From Sycobia sp. Sy_11 (lineage: Eukaryota; Arthropoda; Insecta; Hymenoptera; Epichrysomallidae), in contig JACCIC010000014.1 in NCBI GenBank assembly GCA_018907035.1, forward strand, positions 5,462,501 to 5,526,500: a stretch of DNA of 64,000 nt, read 5' to 3'. Below the pieces are notes generated by a model, which searched no databases, had not been told where the DNA came from, and worked only from the letters and a program-made list of their open reading frames with translations. This document shows, one piece after another, positions 12,870 to 26,000 of this stretch (its first letter is position 1; each line of letters begins with the position of its first letter). A program made the position numbers and the translations under genes.

Positions 12870-15800
12870 TCAGTCTTCGTATGCATCAATCATATCCCAG
12901 AACTGATGATTGCAAAAATTATTTCGACTTTCCATTTTCATGTCTGTCGAACTGGAGAAATGCAACAACTCTAATGCTTCGGTATTGGGATTCACGTTTT
13001 TCCATGTCAAATTTCGACCAACGTTGGGATATCTGAGAATTGAGAAAATTGACTTGTAATTCTCTCGATACACAATTATGTATTTTGTTCAAATATACGT
13101 AAAAAACTTAAATATAGGTTGAGATAATATTAAAGTACGAAGAACACATATGATCGATATATTTTTGTAGCAATATCGATGAACATTAAACTTTTAACAG
13201 TCTTTAATAATCAGTAATATGCAAACTAGTCTAAGAGGTTCCCAGTGCAAAAAAAAAAAAATTTATAATAAAATATTATCCAAACGTGAAAGTAGAATTA
13301 ACGAGAAACGATACAATACGAAATATGAAATAGCGCATGATAGTTGATTTTATAGTCCGTCAGACATTTGATTCCCTAACGGAGTTACGGAGAGCAGTCT
13401 CATGAGGTAAAAATTAATCTTGTGAAAGATCTATTAAAATATATAATTCATTAGAGGTATATTATTATAATTAATATTATTAGTATATATAATTAGGGGT
13501 ATAAGGTATCATTCCACTCACCCTTCAGTAGCTACCGAAACCAGCAAATCTATTAATTTAATTTGAACAGCTCTGTCTTCCGATCTTCTCGTTGGATCAA
13601 TGAAATCATTGCCAATCATCATAAACAAATCATCAGAATGACTGACGCCTGTAATTAACAATCGTTCATTATTTCGTGAATATATTTTCAGTATGATTAC
13701 TAATTAGGTTTAAATTTCAATGTTATGTATATAGCGTTCCGAATCCTGAAAATTTAGTTAGATACAGATATAACGAGTTTTGTTCAGGTTGACCAAGGTA
13801 TATGTGCCATAATTACCTGCAAAATAAGTTACATACAATTTTAGAACCTATTCCCAATTCAAATTCAAGAAATGTTTTCTTTCTCGTTCTTACCTACGAA
13901 TCAGACCTTCGCCACCTGATACTGGTTCTCATGAGGAAAAATATAGTCCTTACCTAGTACCAAAAGGCTTCTTCTTTACGAACCTCTTTACCAACCTTGG
14001 CTTCGCCACGGGTCACAAACTTCTCGTTTCGTAAATAAAGCCTTTCCGTACATGGTGAGAAATCAACTATTTTTTCACTTAAAATTATTAATTAAATTGA
14101 ATATATTCTGGGGTGAAATAAATTTTTTAACGAAAATCGTTTTTCTAGCTTCGAATGGAGAATAATATTTTAATAATAATATTTTAAGCAATAAAGTTCC
14201 AATCAATTTATATCTGTAAATGTGCGTAGTTTCTTAGTTTTTATTAATTGAAGGCTGCCTGAATAACAGACGCTAAACAATGGCTGCCTAATAAAATAGC
14301 CTGTTGATAATTGTCTCAAATTAAATTTGCAATAACTAAGAAACTATACATTTGATGACATTAAAGTTTTTTACTTGTTTGCGAATCCTTTACCAAAAGT
14401 GGAGGTTTTCATTTTAAAAAATTTCGATGATGATATTTTTTGCTCATATAAGATGTTAATGTAGACATTCGTTTTGGATAAACGAAATCTTTGTATATAT
14501 TATATAAAAATAAAAAAAAATTAAGTTAATAAATATTTTTATCGCTCTTACAGTCTTTATAATATCATATTTTAGCTAAAATAATGACTGTCAGACTGTT
14601 CTTGTTTATGTTCCAGTTTTGTTCTGTTTAGTCTGACTGCCATTATTTTGGCTAATATATTATATTATAAAGATTGTAAGAGCGATAAAAATATTTATTA
14701 AGTTAATTCAGAACAGTCGACATAAGTACAATTTATAATTTTAATTCTAAAATAAAAAAAAATTTAAAGGTTGTCGATCAGTCTTATGGCACCATTAAAT
14801 ATATATATATTAATAAAACTTCTTCAATACCATAATTCCTGGGTTCTTTCATCAGCGAATCGCTAAAGCTAGTAAGAGCTCTATAATTGTAGTACCAAAA
14901 TAATACAGGACTTTTATTGAATTCAGATTGAAGTTTCACTGCTTTTAATAGACCGGAGCAGTATAATCTATCAGTCAATAAAGATATTATGGCTTTTGTA
15001 TTATATTTCGTAATTCCTGCTTGTCTAAAATATCGTGCTCTTATTAATTCTGAGTAGTAATCGTGATATGCAACAGGTGTAGTAGAATTATACATCAATA
15101 AATGAGGCGCTATACTATTCCAATTATCATTCAGCTGTTGAAGATAAACATCCTCCTCTATAAATTCTATAAAAAAGCAATCAGATATTATTCGTATATG
15201 GCAGTATTACTTGATTCATTTATAATACAAACCTCCGGCTGGAAATAGTCCCTCTTCGCTAACCGTACTGGCGATCCAAAGTAGATCGGCTGCATCTCCG
15301 CTACGAATTATATCAATTGGTTTACGATTAAGAAATGGTTCCAGACTATGCTTCTCCACCACTGGACTAAAAGAGTTAATTGGATTAGTCAACCAAATCT
15401 GTAACAGATCAAAAATTTAATATGTCTTGCTGACACAATTTAATATATTAATAAAGCATAATTATTGATCAGTCTCACTAAGAAATGTTTGGTTGCTTCT
15501 ACTATTTCTTCTGCTGGCTTGCTGCGTAAACATTCAACAGTTTCCGAAATACACGCCATTGGACATTTTATAAGAGATCCCAATTTCTTGAATTTTTCCA
15601 GAGGGTGATTATCGAACTTTCCTGGCGCCAGAGAAGAACCACTCAGAGAAATACCATTTTGAAATAATCCTTTGCTTAATGGAGATAAGTAGTGATACTG
15701 AACACTCGCTGCACCAAAACTTTGTCCAAATAGTGTAATTTTCTTAGGATCCCCGCCAAAATTCTTAATATTCTTAGAGATCCAATCTAAAGCCATGTTT

Positions 15801-16173
15801 TGATCTTTCAGTCCCATATTACCAGGAATATGCTCATCTTCTGTGCCTATAAAACCAAGGACCCCCACACGGTAGTTTGCAGAAACAAAAATTACATCCC
15901 TGTCCATCAGAAAGTGTGCATTGGTATATGCGCTACCAGATTGAAAGCCACCTCCATGAATAAAAAATATAACAGGTAGAAGTATATTTCTATGAGGGAT
16001 GACGGGGACATTGATATTTAGATATAAGCAGTCTTCTTCTCCTTCAACTGTACCATTGTGAAATAAATGGTGATAGTTATATTGAATACAATCACTGCGT
16101 TCTCGAATGGCAAATAACACAGTATCCCATTCTTTTATTGGCTGGGGTGGCTGAAATGCAATGTTACGATATA

Positions 16174-16216
<43 letters not shown>

Positions 16217-17789
16217 ATTAATTATCTATAATAGTACATTGTGACACAAGGGAGCAAAATAGGCGTTTTCCGACGAGGGTATGTTTGCCAAAGGATTATC
16301 AATAATTGTCAAATTACCCGAGTCCGAAAACACCTTTGCTCCCGTGTGTCACATACTATTTTCCCATACGAGGGCGCTTTTTCTTTCTCAAAGAAATGCA
16401 CAAAAAATTGAACGGCAAACTCACAGAATTCATGAATGTCAACCCCCCGTCCATGTGTTAGTCATGCTTAGATAGAGCGAGCAGGTATAAAATCTAAAGG
16501 TCCAAATGATACTCGCTCTGAAATAAGTTACACTAACATAAAATGTATTTCGTTGAAAAACATTTTATGTTAGGGCAACTTATATGAAAATTAAATCCAA
16601 TGTAAAAGTGTATTGTACATAATTAAGAATATTTTGAAAAAAAATACCAGAAATATAAATGACGAACTTCCTAAAGGATGTGTGAAAAATGTAAAATTTT
16701 ATGAAAACTGCATCCAAAGTTATATTGCAAAAGGGGTTTAAAAATAATTTATCTGCTTGCACGAACTCGTGCGATTTAGACTTGATTGAAACCAGACAGG
16801 AAGATTATGTAACTATGAATTCTATCATATAAATCTTTCGAAAAGTAGAAATATGATCTTTTTCAATCAATACAGTCTATACGATAATCGAAATATAAAT
16901 CAAGGTATGAGCGATAAGAGAAGATAAGGTTAGAGTTATAAAAGAGGCACAAACAAACATGTTTCTAATGGATGTATTGCTGATAAAAGCAGGTAGCACA
17001 TTCAGATATTTGAAAAAAAATTATTTTTTGACAAATAAAAAGAATATGTAACTATGAAACTTTTCTTCAGTTATTAACTAGCCAGAAAGGTAAATTTAAT
17101 AAGATAATAAACATGCAAAATAGCGTAGCAAATAATATTAAGAGAGATTGAAATTACTATAATAAAATTTTCGAGTCGAGAGACCTGGGAAAAATTTCAA
17201 ACAGCCTAAAAGATATAAATAAGTCGTTGTATACCTCGAACACATTTGTATACTACCAAAAATACAATTTAAATTTATAATACAAAATGACAAATTTGTA
17301 AAGAAAGAACTTTACATTAATGGAATATTTTTAAAAAATTTTAAGATCATTGAAAATATTTCAAATATTTTAGAAAGAGAGTTTATTAGCTTAATAAAAT
17401 ATGAGAAATCTCAATAATGGAAAGAAAGTTCATTATTCGTTAGCTGCTTTTCTTTTGGATGCAAGAAAATACTATTCTAATTTAGCAAACATTTTTTACT
17501 GTAGATACAATAATAAAGCTAAGAAACAATGTTACCCATCTATATATCTATTATAGCTTTAAAGAAAATTTGAGTTACTTTAGATTCGAATCAAAATTCC
17601 AGATTGGACAGATTATCTATATCAGGCGAAACGAATGAAAGTTCGAGTATTTCAGAGAAAACTTTGGTCCAAACGGAAAGTAACGTTGAGAAATGGACAA
17701 ATATGGAAAATAAAATAAAAAATGAGAATATAATAGTTTGCGAGATAAATAATCAACTTTCGTAGTCCTGTTATAATGTAATATTTTAA

Positions 17790-17851
<62 letters not shown>

Positions 17852-18186
17852 CAATAGTTTATTACACTCTAAAATTATGAGTTTTTGATCAAAGTTCCTA
17901 CCACTGAGTAATAATTTAATAATGAATGTACCTTGTATTACGATCAAATTTCAATATTCGAACATTTGTGATTTGTAAAAAATACCTCAAAGCGTCTTTT
18001 TCCTATTGGCGGCAATGCATACGGTATACCCTGATAGATCTCGTACGTGCGCCCACCGTAAGATCTACCGTACGATCCGACGATGAGTCCGTGGCGCGTT
18101 TGAACTATGGGGTTGAATTTTTCTAAAAACTTTCTATTTATACCATAAATTGCAAGATACACGTAAATTAATAAATGCACGGTCAT
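12870..18186 (-). CDS. Carboxylesterase A (JHE-like / venom carboxylesterase-like), six exons, intact
   Basis: Secreted type-B carboxylesterase (alpha/beta hydrolase) that would hydrolyse carboxyl esters; the natural substrate is unknown. Exons in transcript order: 18186-17986, 16150-15479, 15398-15233, 15166-14831, 13648-13522, 13032-12870 (stop TGA). All junctions are GT-AG, phases 0,0,1,1,2, giving 554 aa, the usual family length. The chosen Met (MTVHLLIYVYLAIY) starts a hydrophobic signal-like segment matching genes B and C; the frame is open upstream, so another start cannot be excluded. Visible motifs: GIPYALPP near residue 54, EDCLYLN near 106, oxyanion HGGGF 132-136, nucleophile elbow GQSFG with Ser211, acid Glu340 in SEEG, His462 in GVSHSDD. 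The Gln before Ser is typical of the insect juvenile hormone esterase signature GQSAG. The Phe after Ser is unusual. No C-terminal anchor is seen. It is the last gene transcription would meet in the C-B-A array. Confidence 0.93.
14521..14706. mobile_element. Palindromic MITE-like element in intron 4 of carboxylesterase A
   Basis: Two arms of about 77 bases (14,521-14,598 and 14,630-14,706) are near-perfect reverse complements around a loop of about 31 bases. The outer ends read TTAAGTTAATAAATATTT and its complement, and both arms carry ATCGCTCTTACA. There is no coding capacity. A long foldback of this sort is typical of a non-autonomous DNA transposon. Related single-arm sequence occurs at 34-115 and, more weakly, at 25,234-25,263. 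Confidence 0.8.
16175..16215. repeat. (ATT)n microsatellite beside exon 2 of gene A
   Basis: About 13 repeats of ATT lie 25 bases beyond the acceptor of exon 2 of gene A, inside intron 1. On the transcript it reads AAT and is not the polypyrimidine tract. Confidence 0.9.
16523..16583. repeat. Short foldback in intron 1 of carboxylesterase A
   Basis: A 24-base left arm (ATAAGTT..CTAACATAAAATGT) and the 24-base right arm at 16,560-16,583 are reverse complements at 22 positions, with a 13-base loop. It could form a stable hairpin or be a minimal MITE relic. Confidence 0.7.
17790..17850. repeat. (TA)n microsatellite
   Basis: Uninterrupted alternating TA over about 60 bases within intron 1 of gene A. 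Confidence 0.95.
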
Positions 18187-18330
18187 ATCCGTTGATGTTA
18201 TTGACTGCGTTGAACGACGAAAAAATTGATTATAAGCTAGTGTTTCAAGTATATTTTTAAACCAATGATTTTTGATTTTGCTAGTTTTATACTTCGCTAA
18301 GGAATTAAGTGAACTGCACATTCTTTGCTT

Positions 18331-18337
<7 letters not shown>

Positions 18338-18362
<25 letters not shown>
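18338..18362. repeat. (TA)n microsatellite upstream of gene A
   Basis: Short TA run about 150 bases upstream of the gene A start codon, preceded by CATACATATA units. Confidence 0.85.
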
Positions 18363-18364
<2 letters not shown>

Positions 18365-19206
18365 ATTATCTTATCTTTATCTATTGCTAATGGTAAAACG
18401 TCAAAATTAATCAGACATAATTGAATTAGAGATTTATAGGGCTTAAACGCGGGTTGTAGTATCAAACGTTAGTAGGCTTTTTGATTACGAGATTAAATTT
18501 CTAAATGAGGTAGGAAAGATTCAACTTATGGGCCTTGAAATATAGACATTTGTGATATATTTTTATCAGTTATGAAATATAGACTCACATATATGATTTT
18601 AGAAATACAATTATAAATAATACATAATATAATACATGTATGATTTTAGAAATACAATTATAAACTATCGTTGCTGTAAGTCTAATTATTTAATCAAAAC
18701 TATTACTTTTGTTTTTCCTGTAAATCTAAAATATAATTATTGCTCCATAAGAGATCCTAAAAAATAAAATTGTATTATAATTATTATATTGCTGTAGTAA
18801 TTTTGTATTAAATTAAAAAATATAATTCCTTTGAAATAATTTTAATCGTTTACTTGTATATTTGAAATATCATGATAATTTCACACATCATAAAATTTTA
18901 CTTCCTATACATAATTTTCGATTAAATGAACACTTTAATTTATAGGTCGTAAGAAAAAATTTCGATGGTCCAATAATTGCATATTTATGGATATACTTTT
19001 ATCATTTCTGGTAATTTAATGTTGATATTATCTGACTGGTAATAATGTCGACAAACCAAATATATACATCTATAAATCCGCACTGTGATATATTTATTTA
19101 TCGTTTCCTAGGTATTGAATACAATCCTTTATTCAAAGTACTTGTTTTGAGTGCTTGGAAATAAAATAATTTTTCAATAAATTTGAGAAAGAAAATATTT
19201 TTCTAT

Positions 19207-19208
<2 letters not shown>

Positions 19209-19266
<58 letters not shown>

Positions 19267-19274
19267 CTCTCTCT
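19209..19274. repeat. (CT)n microsatellite
   Basis: About 33 CT repeats with one CTCG interruption near the end. It lies about 1 kb upstream of the gene A start, where it reads (GA)n on the coding strand. Confidence 0.95.
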
Positions 19275-20022
19275 GATAGTGAACATTAATCGCCACCAAT
19301 ATAATTATTATGGTGGTGAATTGATGGGTATTATCAAGAACAACAAACACAAGTTTGGAAAAACTGTGACCATCTAGTTAGAAAACCAATATTCGTGTTA
19401 CAAAAGCAGCCGTGTGCAATGTTTATTGATACATTGATATTGAACGGACAAATAACAAATATGATCTCCTAACATGATTTTACTTAACGGAATAGTTCCG
19501 TATTCCATTCGAAAAGTTAGGTGAGAACTCCTCTTATGGGCCAATTGAATTTGATGCAAGCACACTAAATTAGGTGATTATGGGGAAGGATAGTACATGT
19601 TATTATTACATTCATCAACTTTTGGTATTTAACATAAATAGTCATTCATATGATTTTTTTAAAAAAAAATATTCGAGTAATTTAACTAAATATATCATAA
19701 ATCACAGCATTGTAAAAAGAGGCTACAAGTTTTCTCGTTTCCAGAGTTTGCTTTTTTAATGAGTACTTTTTAGAGCTTGCTTACGTTAATGAAGATATCT
19801 TTATAAAATTTGCATGTCATAATGTGGTATATGAAAACTTTTGTCGATTTAGCAGATTCAGTAGATCCTTATAATATAAAGAGATGCTTCTGCGTCCTGA
19901 ACTGTTGTGTAAGGAATATTCTTAAAGTACTGTGAAGAATGAACTATTTCAACTAATCCAATAATTTTCTAATTATATTTTTTCCTTCTGTTCATCATCA
20001 ATTAGATGTTAAAACTGTAAAG

Positions 20023-23000
20023 TTAATTTTCAAATATGTCCATTTCATTCCATAATTGATGTTCACAGAAATTATTTCTACGTTCCATATTAAAATTCGT
20101 AGAATTAATAAAATGTAACATGTCTACTTCGTCTGTATTGGGATCCACACTGTTCCAACTAAAATTTTGACCAATATTAGGATATCTGAAATTTATAAAA
20201 TTATTACCGTCATCTATAACATACAGAAATAATATATTTATAAGTGCTATGTTAAAATTGCCTGCTAAGCTTTATAGTAAGTATTAAACTTTAATTGTCA
20301 GTATACTCTAATTATCTGGTCTGCCTGCTTTCGTAAATAAATATTTATCAGACTTAATTTTGAAACATTAAATTTTTTAATATACACATAGAAGAATATA
20401 TTGGCGTCTACGATGGTTTGATCGTTAGCGTGAATAATGCCAACTATTCATTCGATAGTCCGAGTTTAATCTCCGATCTCAGCCAATTGATACAAGTATC
20501 TCTATTAATAATTTATATGTACTTTGTTTACAAAAAAATCGTAGACACTTGTCATTGATTATGGACAGATCTGTATAAATACAGATATATGTCCTGAAAA
20601 GCGCATTTTCATAAGCGATCGAAGTGAAAGACGTAGGATAAATGGCAAGACTGTGACTAGAATAAAATGTAGCTTAAAGCAAGTTAATGCTTAAGACTGA
20701 TTATAAAAACTATGTAGATTATAATGTTTGATCTGTTATTAGTCATAGAAAATTAATCATTTTGTATCAATTGCAATAGGTTCATTTTATGGATACAACC
20801 CTGGATGAGGATATTTTGTTACTAAGGGTGTCTCACAATTTAACAAAAGTGGCTCTATGTCCTTTAAAAGTTGAGATGTTCTTAATAAAATGAAAAATGA
20901 ATAAGCCGTATCATTTATAGCTTATGATGGCTCGATCATTGGAGCTAAGAACTAGTAATTCGGTGATCCGAATTCAAGTCCCGATCCCGGCAGAATGACA
21001 CTATTACTGTAAGAATTAATATGTGCTTTATTTACAAATGCATCGTAGATCTCCGTCTCTAATTAGTACCAGTATTTGAAAGCATAAATAGAGCGACGCT
21101 GAATAATATAAAAAAAACATCTGTGCTATATTGGATATCGATTATATGTAATATATAATACTTATATTCATATGATTCACACACGTTTACTAAATTTCGA
21201 TGCTTTATTCACTATCAAATAACCAGTTATCAAAATAGTATACCGAGTATGTTGGTGAAACTTAAAGTTGAACATAGACAACAAATCAACTTAAAAGCTA
21301 TAATGCCTTAGAAAACTAGCCTGCACGTTTATAGGATAACGTGTAAGGCAGTCAGACTCAAGGGCAGGAAGGCAGTGATTCTCACTCAGTAACTCCGATG
21401 CAATATTGGAAATCCTCAAATATCCCAAGGCCGAATTTGCTTGGGATATTTGAGGATAAAAACCTAAAAACGATTTTAAGATGGACAATGTGGAAGGCAT
21501 CTGGAAGTCTGTGGTGTATGTGTTACGAAACCTTAAATTAATGAGGAAACTGAGATGATGTTTCGGACGAAGGTCGTTTATGTTATAAAATTTTTTATTT
21601 CGTTGAAGATACCAAGACTGGACTCAACTTTTTTCAACAAAGGACTGGGGAATACTATATATCATATGATCAAGAATTATTCCTTTTAGAGCTAGTCTAA
21701 CCATCGAATTAATCTCAGTAGCCTAAAGTAGCAAATCGATGGGGTTCATACTGTAGATCAACAAAGTTGGATATACATGAGTGAAGAATTTTCAATCTAT
21801 TAACTTTCTATCTTAAGACTCTGATGAGTCTTGAGATTCGTATTCAATTCAAATATCTTTGACTAATGTCCTGGAAAGCATCTCCTTCCTGAATAGTATT
21901 TACAAAACTATTCGTGACACGGAGATTTTGGATAATAGACATAGAGTCAGTCTAGCTGCATGAAACACTGGGCATCTAAAGGTGAAGAATCTCTAGTATT
22001 GTAGTAGTGTAGTAGTTAATGATGCGACGACTACTGCTAGTGTTATTCATATTCTGATTATTACTATTACTGATACTTTTACTGATGCTGCTACCATTAC
22101 TGCTCCTACTAAATTAGATCAATCAATAAGAAATACTTATGATGAATTTAAAAATGACTAGCATTTCCAGAAAATGAACAGCAATTTAATACTTTGCATA
22201 TGTAAATGATTTTTAAGACAATGCGCAAAGCAACAACCAGTTAGGGTTACGTATACAAACGGTAATTTTTTCAAAATAATATATAGTGATAATAATTTAG
22301 TGATAGTTCTATTTATAAGATATGTAACTGCGATAGTTATAAATTCTTTTTAACTAACTAACCCATCAGTAGCTACTGAAACCACCAAATCTATTAATTT
22401 TATTTGAACAGCTCTATCTTCTGGTCTTCTTGTTGGATCGATGAAAGAATTGCCAAGTATCATCGATAAATCATCAGCATGACAAACACCTGTAATTTGT
22501 TACTCATTATTTTATGTTTATGTCAATAGTAAGACTGTCAATTTAATCCAAAATTTCAAATATTTTAATGAATAATTGTTCAGTAAAAATAGTGTAGATA
22601 TAAATCATAACCTGACATATAGTAGTCAAACAATGTTAAAAATTTTTTTCCGTTGAGACTGTATTTTTTGATACAAAGATGGAGAGTACGAGGGGTATTT
22701 AAAAAGTAAGTTTTTCTAGGTTGGCAATTCTCTCAAACGCCACATAATGGACTTGAGTTGATCATAGTTTCAGTTTAGGTTCTATCGATAAGTCTGTAAT
22801 TGGTTTTGGTGGTCAAGAATACTTTTTTCAACAGTATAAGTTCAACAATCATAGAGCTAGCAGTGCAAAGCAAGTTCTATTGTGAATTACGTTCGACTAT
22901 CCGTTTTTTAACTGCAAAAGGGTTAAACGGCAGTCAGATTTACAGAGAATTGGTTTGGTAAAGACTATATCGAGGAATGTTTTTTAAGCTTTGAAACAGA

Positions 23001-26000
23001 TACAAAAAATGTATTAAAGTGCAAGGCGACAACGTAGAAAAATGGTTTAAGCATAAAAGAACCAAGTAAAATTATTTTTGTAGCCGAAAACTATATATTT
23101 TATTTTTCTCCCAAAACCTAGAAACTTACTTTTTAATACCTCTCGTATTTTTCTGCTTAAAATAACGTAAAAGAAATATATGGCTACTTCTTTCCATGTA
23201 GGAGCAGGGGCATGATCATAGCAGTCATATACGTCGAATACACAATTTGAATTTTTGAGCTGTTAACTTTAATACATTCAAATTATATATTTACATCACG
23301 CATAAATAATATGCAGATACTTTACATTAAGAATAAAGAGTAAAATCATTCATTTTTGTCAAGAGGTTATTTTAATAAAATCTTGAATTTTTTATGCATA
23401 AAAACTTTGTTTTTATGATTCTTGTACTATCTACAGAAATACGTATAGATTTTAACGCTGAGAAATACAGATCCAGGTATCCGATACCTGACCGCATTTC
23501 AAATGCGAATATCTGAGATATTTTTAGTATGGATTATTGACACTCTCACTTGAATATATATAATATTAAAAAACTTTTAAATACCAAAATCTTGAGGATC
23601 TTTCATCAAAACATCACTAAAACTTGTAAGAGCTCTATAATTGTAGTATAAAAATAATACAGGACTTTTGTTCACTTTAGCTTGTAGTTTGGCTGCCCTT
23701 AAAGCACCAGAGCAATATAATCTATCAGTCATTAAAGATATTATTATTTTAACATTACTTTTTGTAATTTTTTCATTTCCGAAATAATGTTTTCTTATCA
23801 ACGTTGAGAAATGATTGTGATATTCAGCAGGTATAGTAGAATTATACATTAATAAATGAGGCGCTATATTATTCCAATAAGTATCCAGCTCTTGAAGAAA
23901 TGCATCCTCTTCAATAAATTCTGCAAAGTCGTAATTATATCGTGTTATTACTTAGCAAGTATCATTTTTTCATTTTTGTATACCTGCACTTGAATAAAGT
24001 CCATCTTCGCTAACTATACTGTCGATCCAAAGAAGATCAGCTACATCCCCGTTCATAATTATATCCACTGGGGGTCGATTAATAAATGGTTTTGGACTAT
24101 GCTTCTCTACTACTGGACTAAAAGGATTTATTGGATTAGTTAACCAAATCTATAATGTAAATTTAAAATGATAAGGTCAATATCAGTTAATTTCTTGTAA
24201 TAAATTATAGTGAAATGTGGATTAACTAATACAAATCATTCTGTTATATCTTACTAAGAAATGTTTTTCAGCTTCTATTATTTCTTCAGCGGACTTGCTG
24301 CGCAAACATTCAACGGTATCAGATATATTTTTCATCGGGCATTTTAATGTTGTCCCCAATTTTTTGAATTTTTCCAATGGGTGATTATCGAACTTTCCTG
24401 CCGCCAGAGAAGAACCACTGAGAGATATACCATTTTGAAATAGTCCTTTGCTTAACGGCGATAAATAGTGATAATGAACACTCGCTGCACCGGCGCTTTG
24501 TCCAAAGAGTGTAATTTTTTTAGGATTCCCGCCAAAATTCTTAATATTCTTAGAGATCCAATCTAACGCCATGCTTTGATCTTTCAGTCCCATATTACCA
24601 GGGATATGTTCATCTTCTGTGCTTATAAAACCAAGGACCCCCACACGGTAGTTCGCAGAAACAAAAATTACATTCCTGTCCATCAGAAAGGTTACATTAG
24701 TGTATGCACTACCAGATCGAAAGCCACCTCCGTAAATAGAAAATATAACTGGTAGAAGTACATTCCTATCAGGTAACACTGGTACATAAATATTTAAATA
24801 AAGACAGTCTTCTTCTCCTTCAGTTGTTGCATTATGAAATTTGTAGTCGTAGCTCAATTGAATGCAATCGCAAGATTTTTTAGTTGCAAACAGAATATCG
24901 TTCCAATTTTTTAATGGTTCGGGTGGCTAAACATAAGATTAGATTAAATTAATATCTAATATATATCATTACATTAATATTCTTACGTATTAAAGCTAGC
25001 AATAGTACTGAATAATATGTATGGGTACGATGAAAATTATAATTTGTTTCGTCCCTCATATTCTGATCTAAATATGCGTTTGTGTTCATAATATTAATGA
25101 TTGTTTAATAATATTTATATATATATGTGTTATGTATAATAAGGCAAATTGAGCGATGCACGTTCAACATAATCCTTTGAACTATTTAAATATATTGTTT
25201 TATTTTCTCTCTTTTAAAAATGCGCAAGCAAAAATACAGAGATTAAATTAATAAATATGTTTATCGGTTTTGTCGATCGGTGGTGTCCACTCAGAGCGTG
25301 TAGACGCTCAACCAGATAGCCTCTTATGTGTTCGCTCCGTTCGTCACTTGTATAAACACATACACGCATATACGCGTTACAATATACACACACACACATG
25401 CCGATATTTCTGCAAGGAAATAAAATCACCAAGAGCCAAACAATTGTAAGCGACGTAGCTAACAGTGACACAGTCACCATTCAGCGAAAGCAAGCAATGA
25501 ACTCTATGTCACGATAAGAATCCAAAGCGCGTGAATCTTCCAAAGACGGGACTGTCGACTGATAGAAAACGCACAGGAGGACGAAAAGACACAAACTCTG
25601 GGAACGTTCTATTAAGGATGACTGAAATACCCGAAAATTACTCGAAACAACAACGGCAATTAGATTCACACGCGGAGCGACGCATCGGCCTTCGTGTGCA
25701 CCGCGCTCTCAAAGGGTTGTCGGTCGGTCGCGTGACGGGCCGGAGCTCCGGTGTATGACCGACAATACATGTGCCGATCGTGTTTCTGCTCGGGACTGTC
25801 TCTTCATTAGGACTCGTCGCACATGCTACTGCTTCAATATTATTTTACTGCCGTCGGTAAAATAATAAATAGTCGGCTCAAATCTAAGCTAGAAAGGAAA
25901 AAAAGAAATATAATGAAATTATATCTGCCGCGTTCGCGCTGAACGTGCTTTCCAAAACTTTTCTAGCTTGACAGATATTTGCTATTTTTTTGTTTTTCAT

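Larger units (their letters stand above)
16216..17985 (-). other. Intron 1 of carboxylesterase A, remaining sequence
   Basis: AT-rich intron DNA with the 61-base foldback near 16.55 kb and a (TA)n run at about 17,790-17,850. I see no exon, RNA gene or transposon coding sequence in it. Confidence 0.7.
18187..20022. other. Spacer between carboxylesterases A and B
   Basis: About 1.8 kb, AT-rich. It must contain the promoter of A (right-to-left transcription) and the 3' end of B. The only structured piece is a (CT)n run at 19,209-19,274. No further esterase exon, RNA gene or recognisable transposon was seen. Confidence 0.7.

Noticed and set aside
24720..24740. Tyr in place of His in the oxyanion motif of gene B as proof of inactivity
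   Set aside because: Acetyl- and butyrylcholinesterases carry Tyr at this site and are active, so it cannot be read as loss of function.
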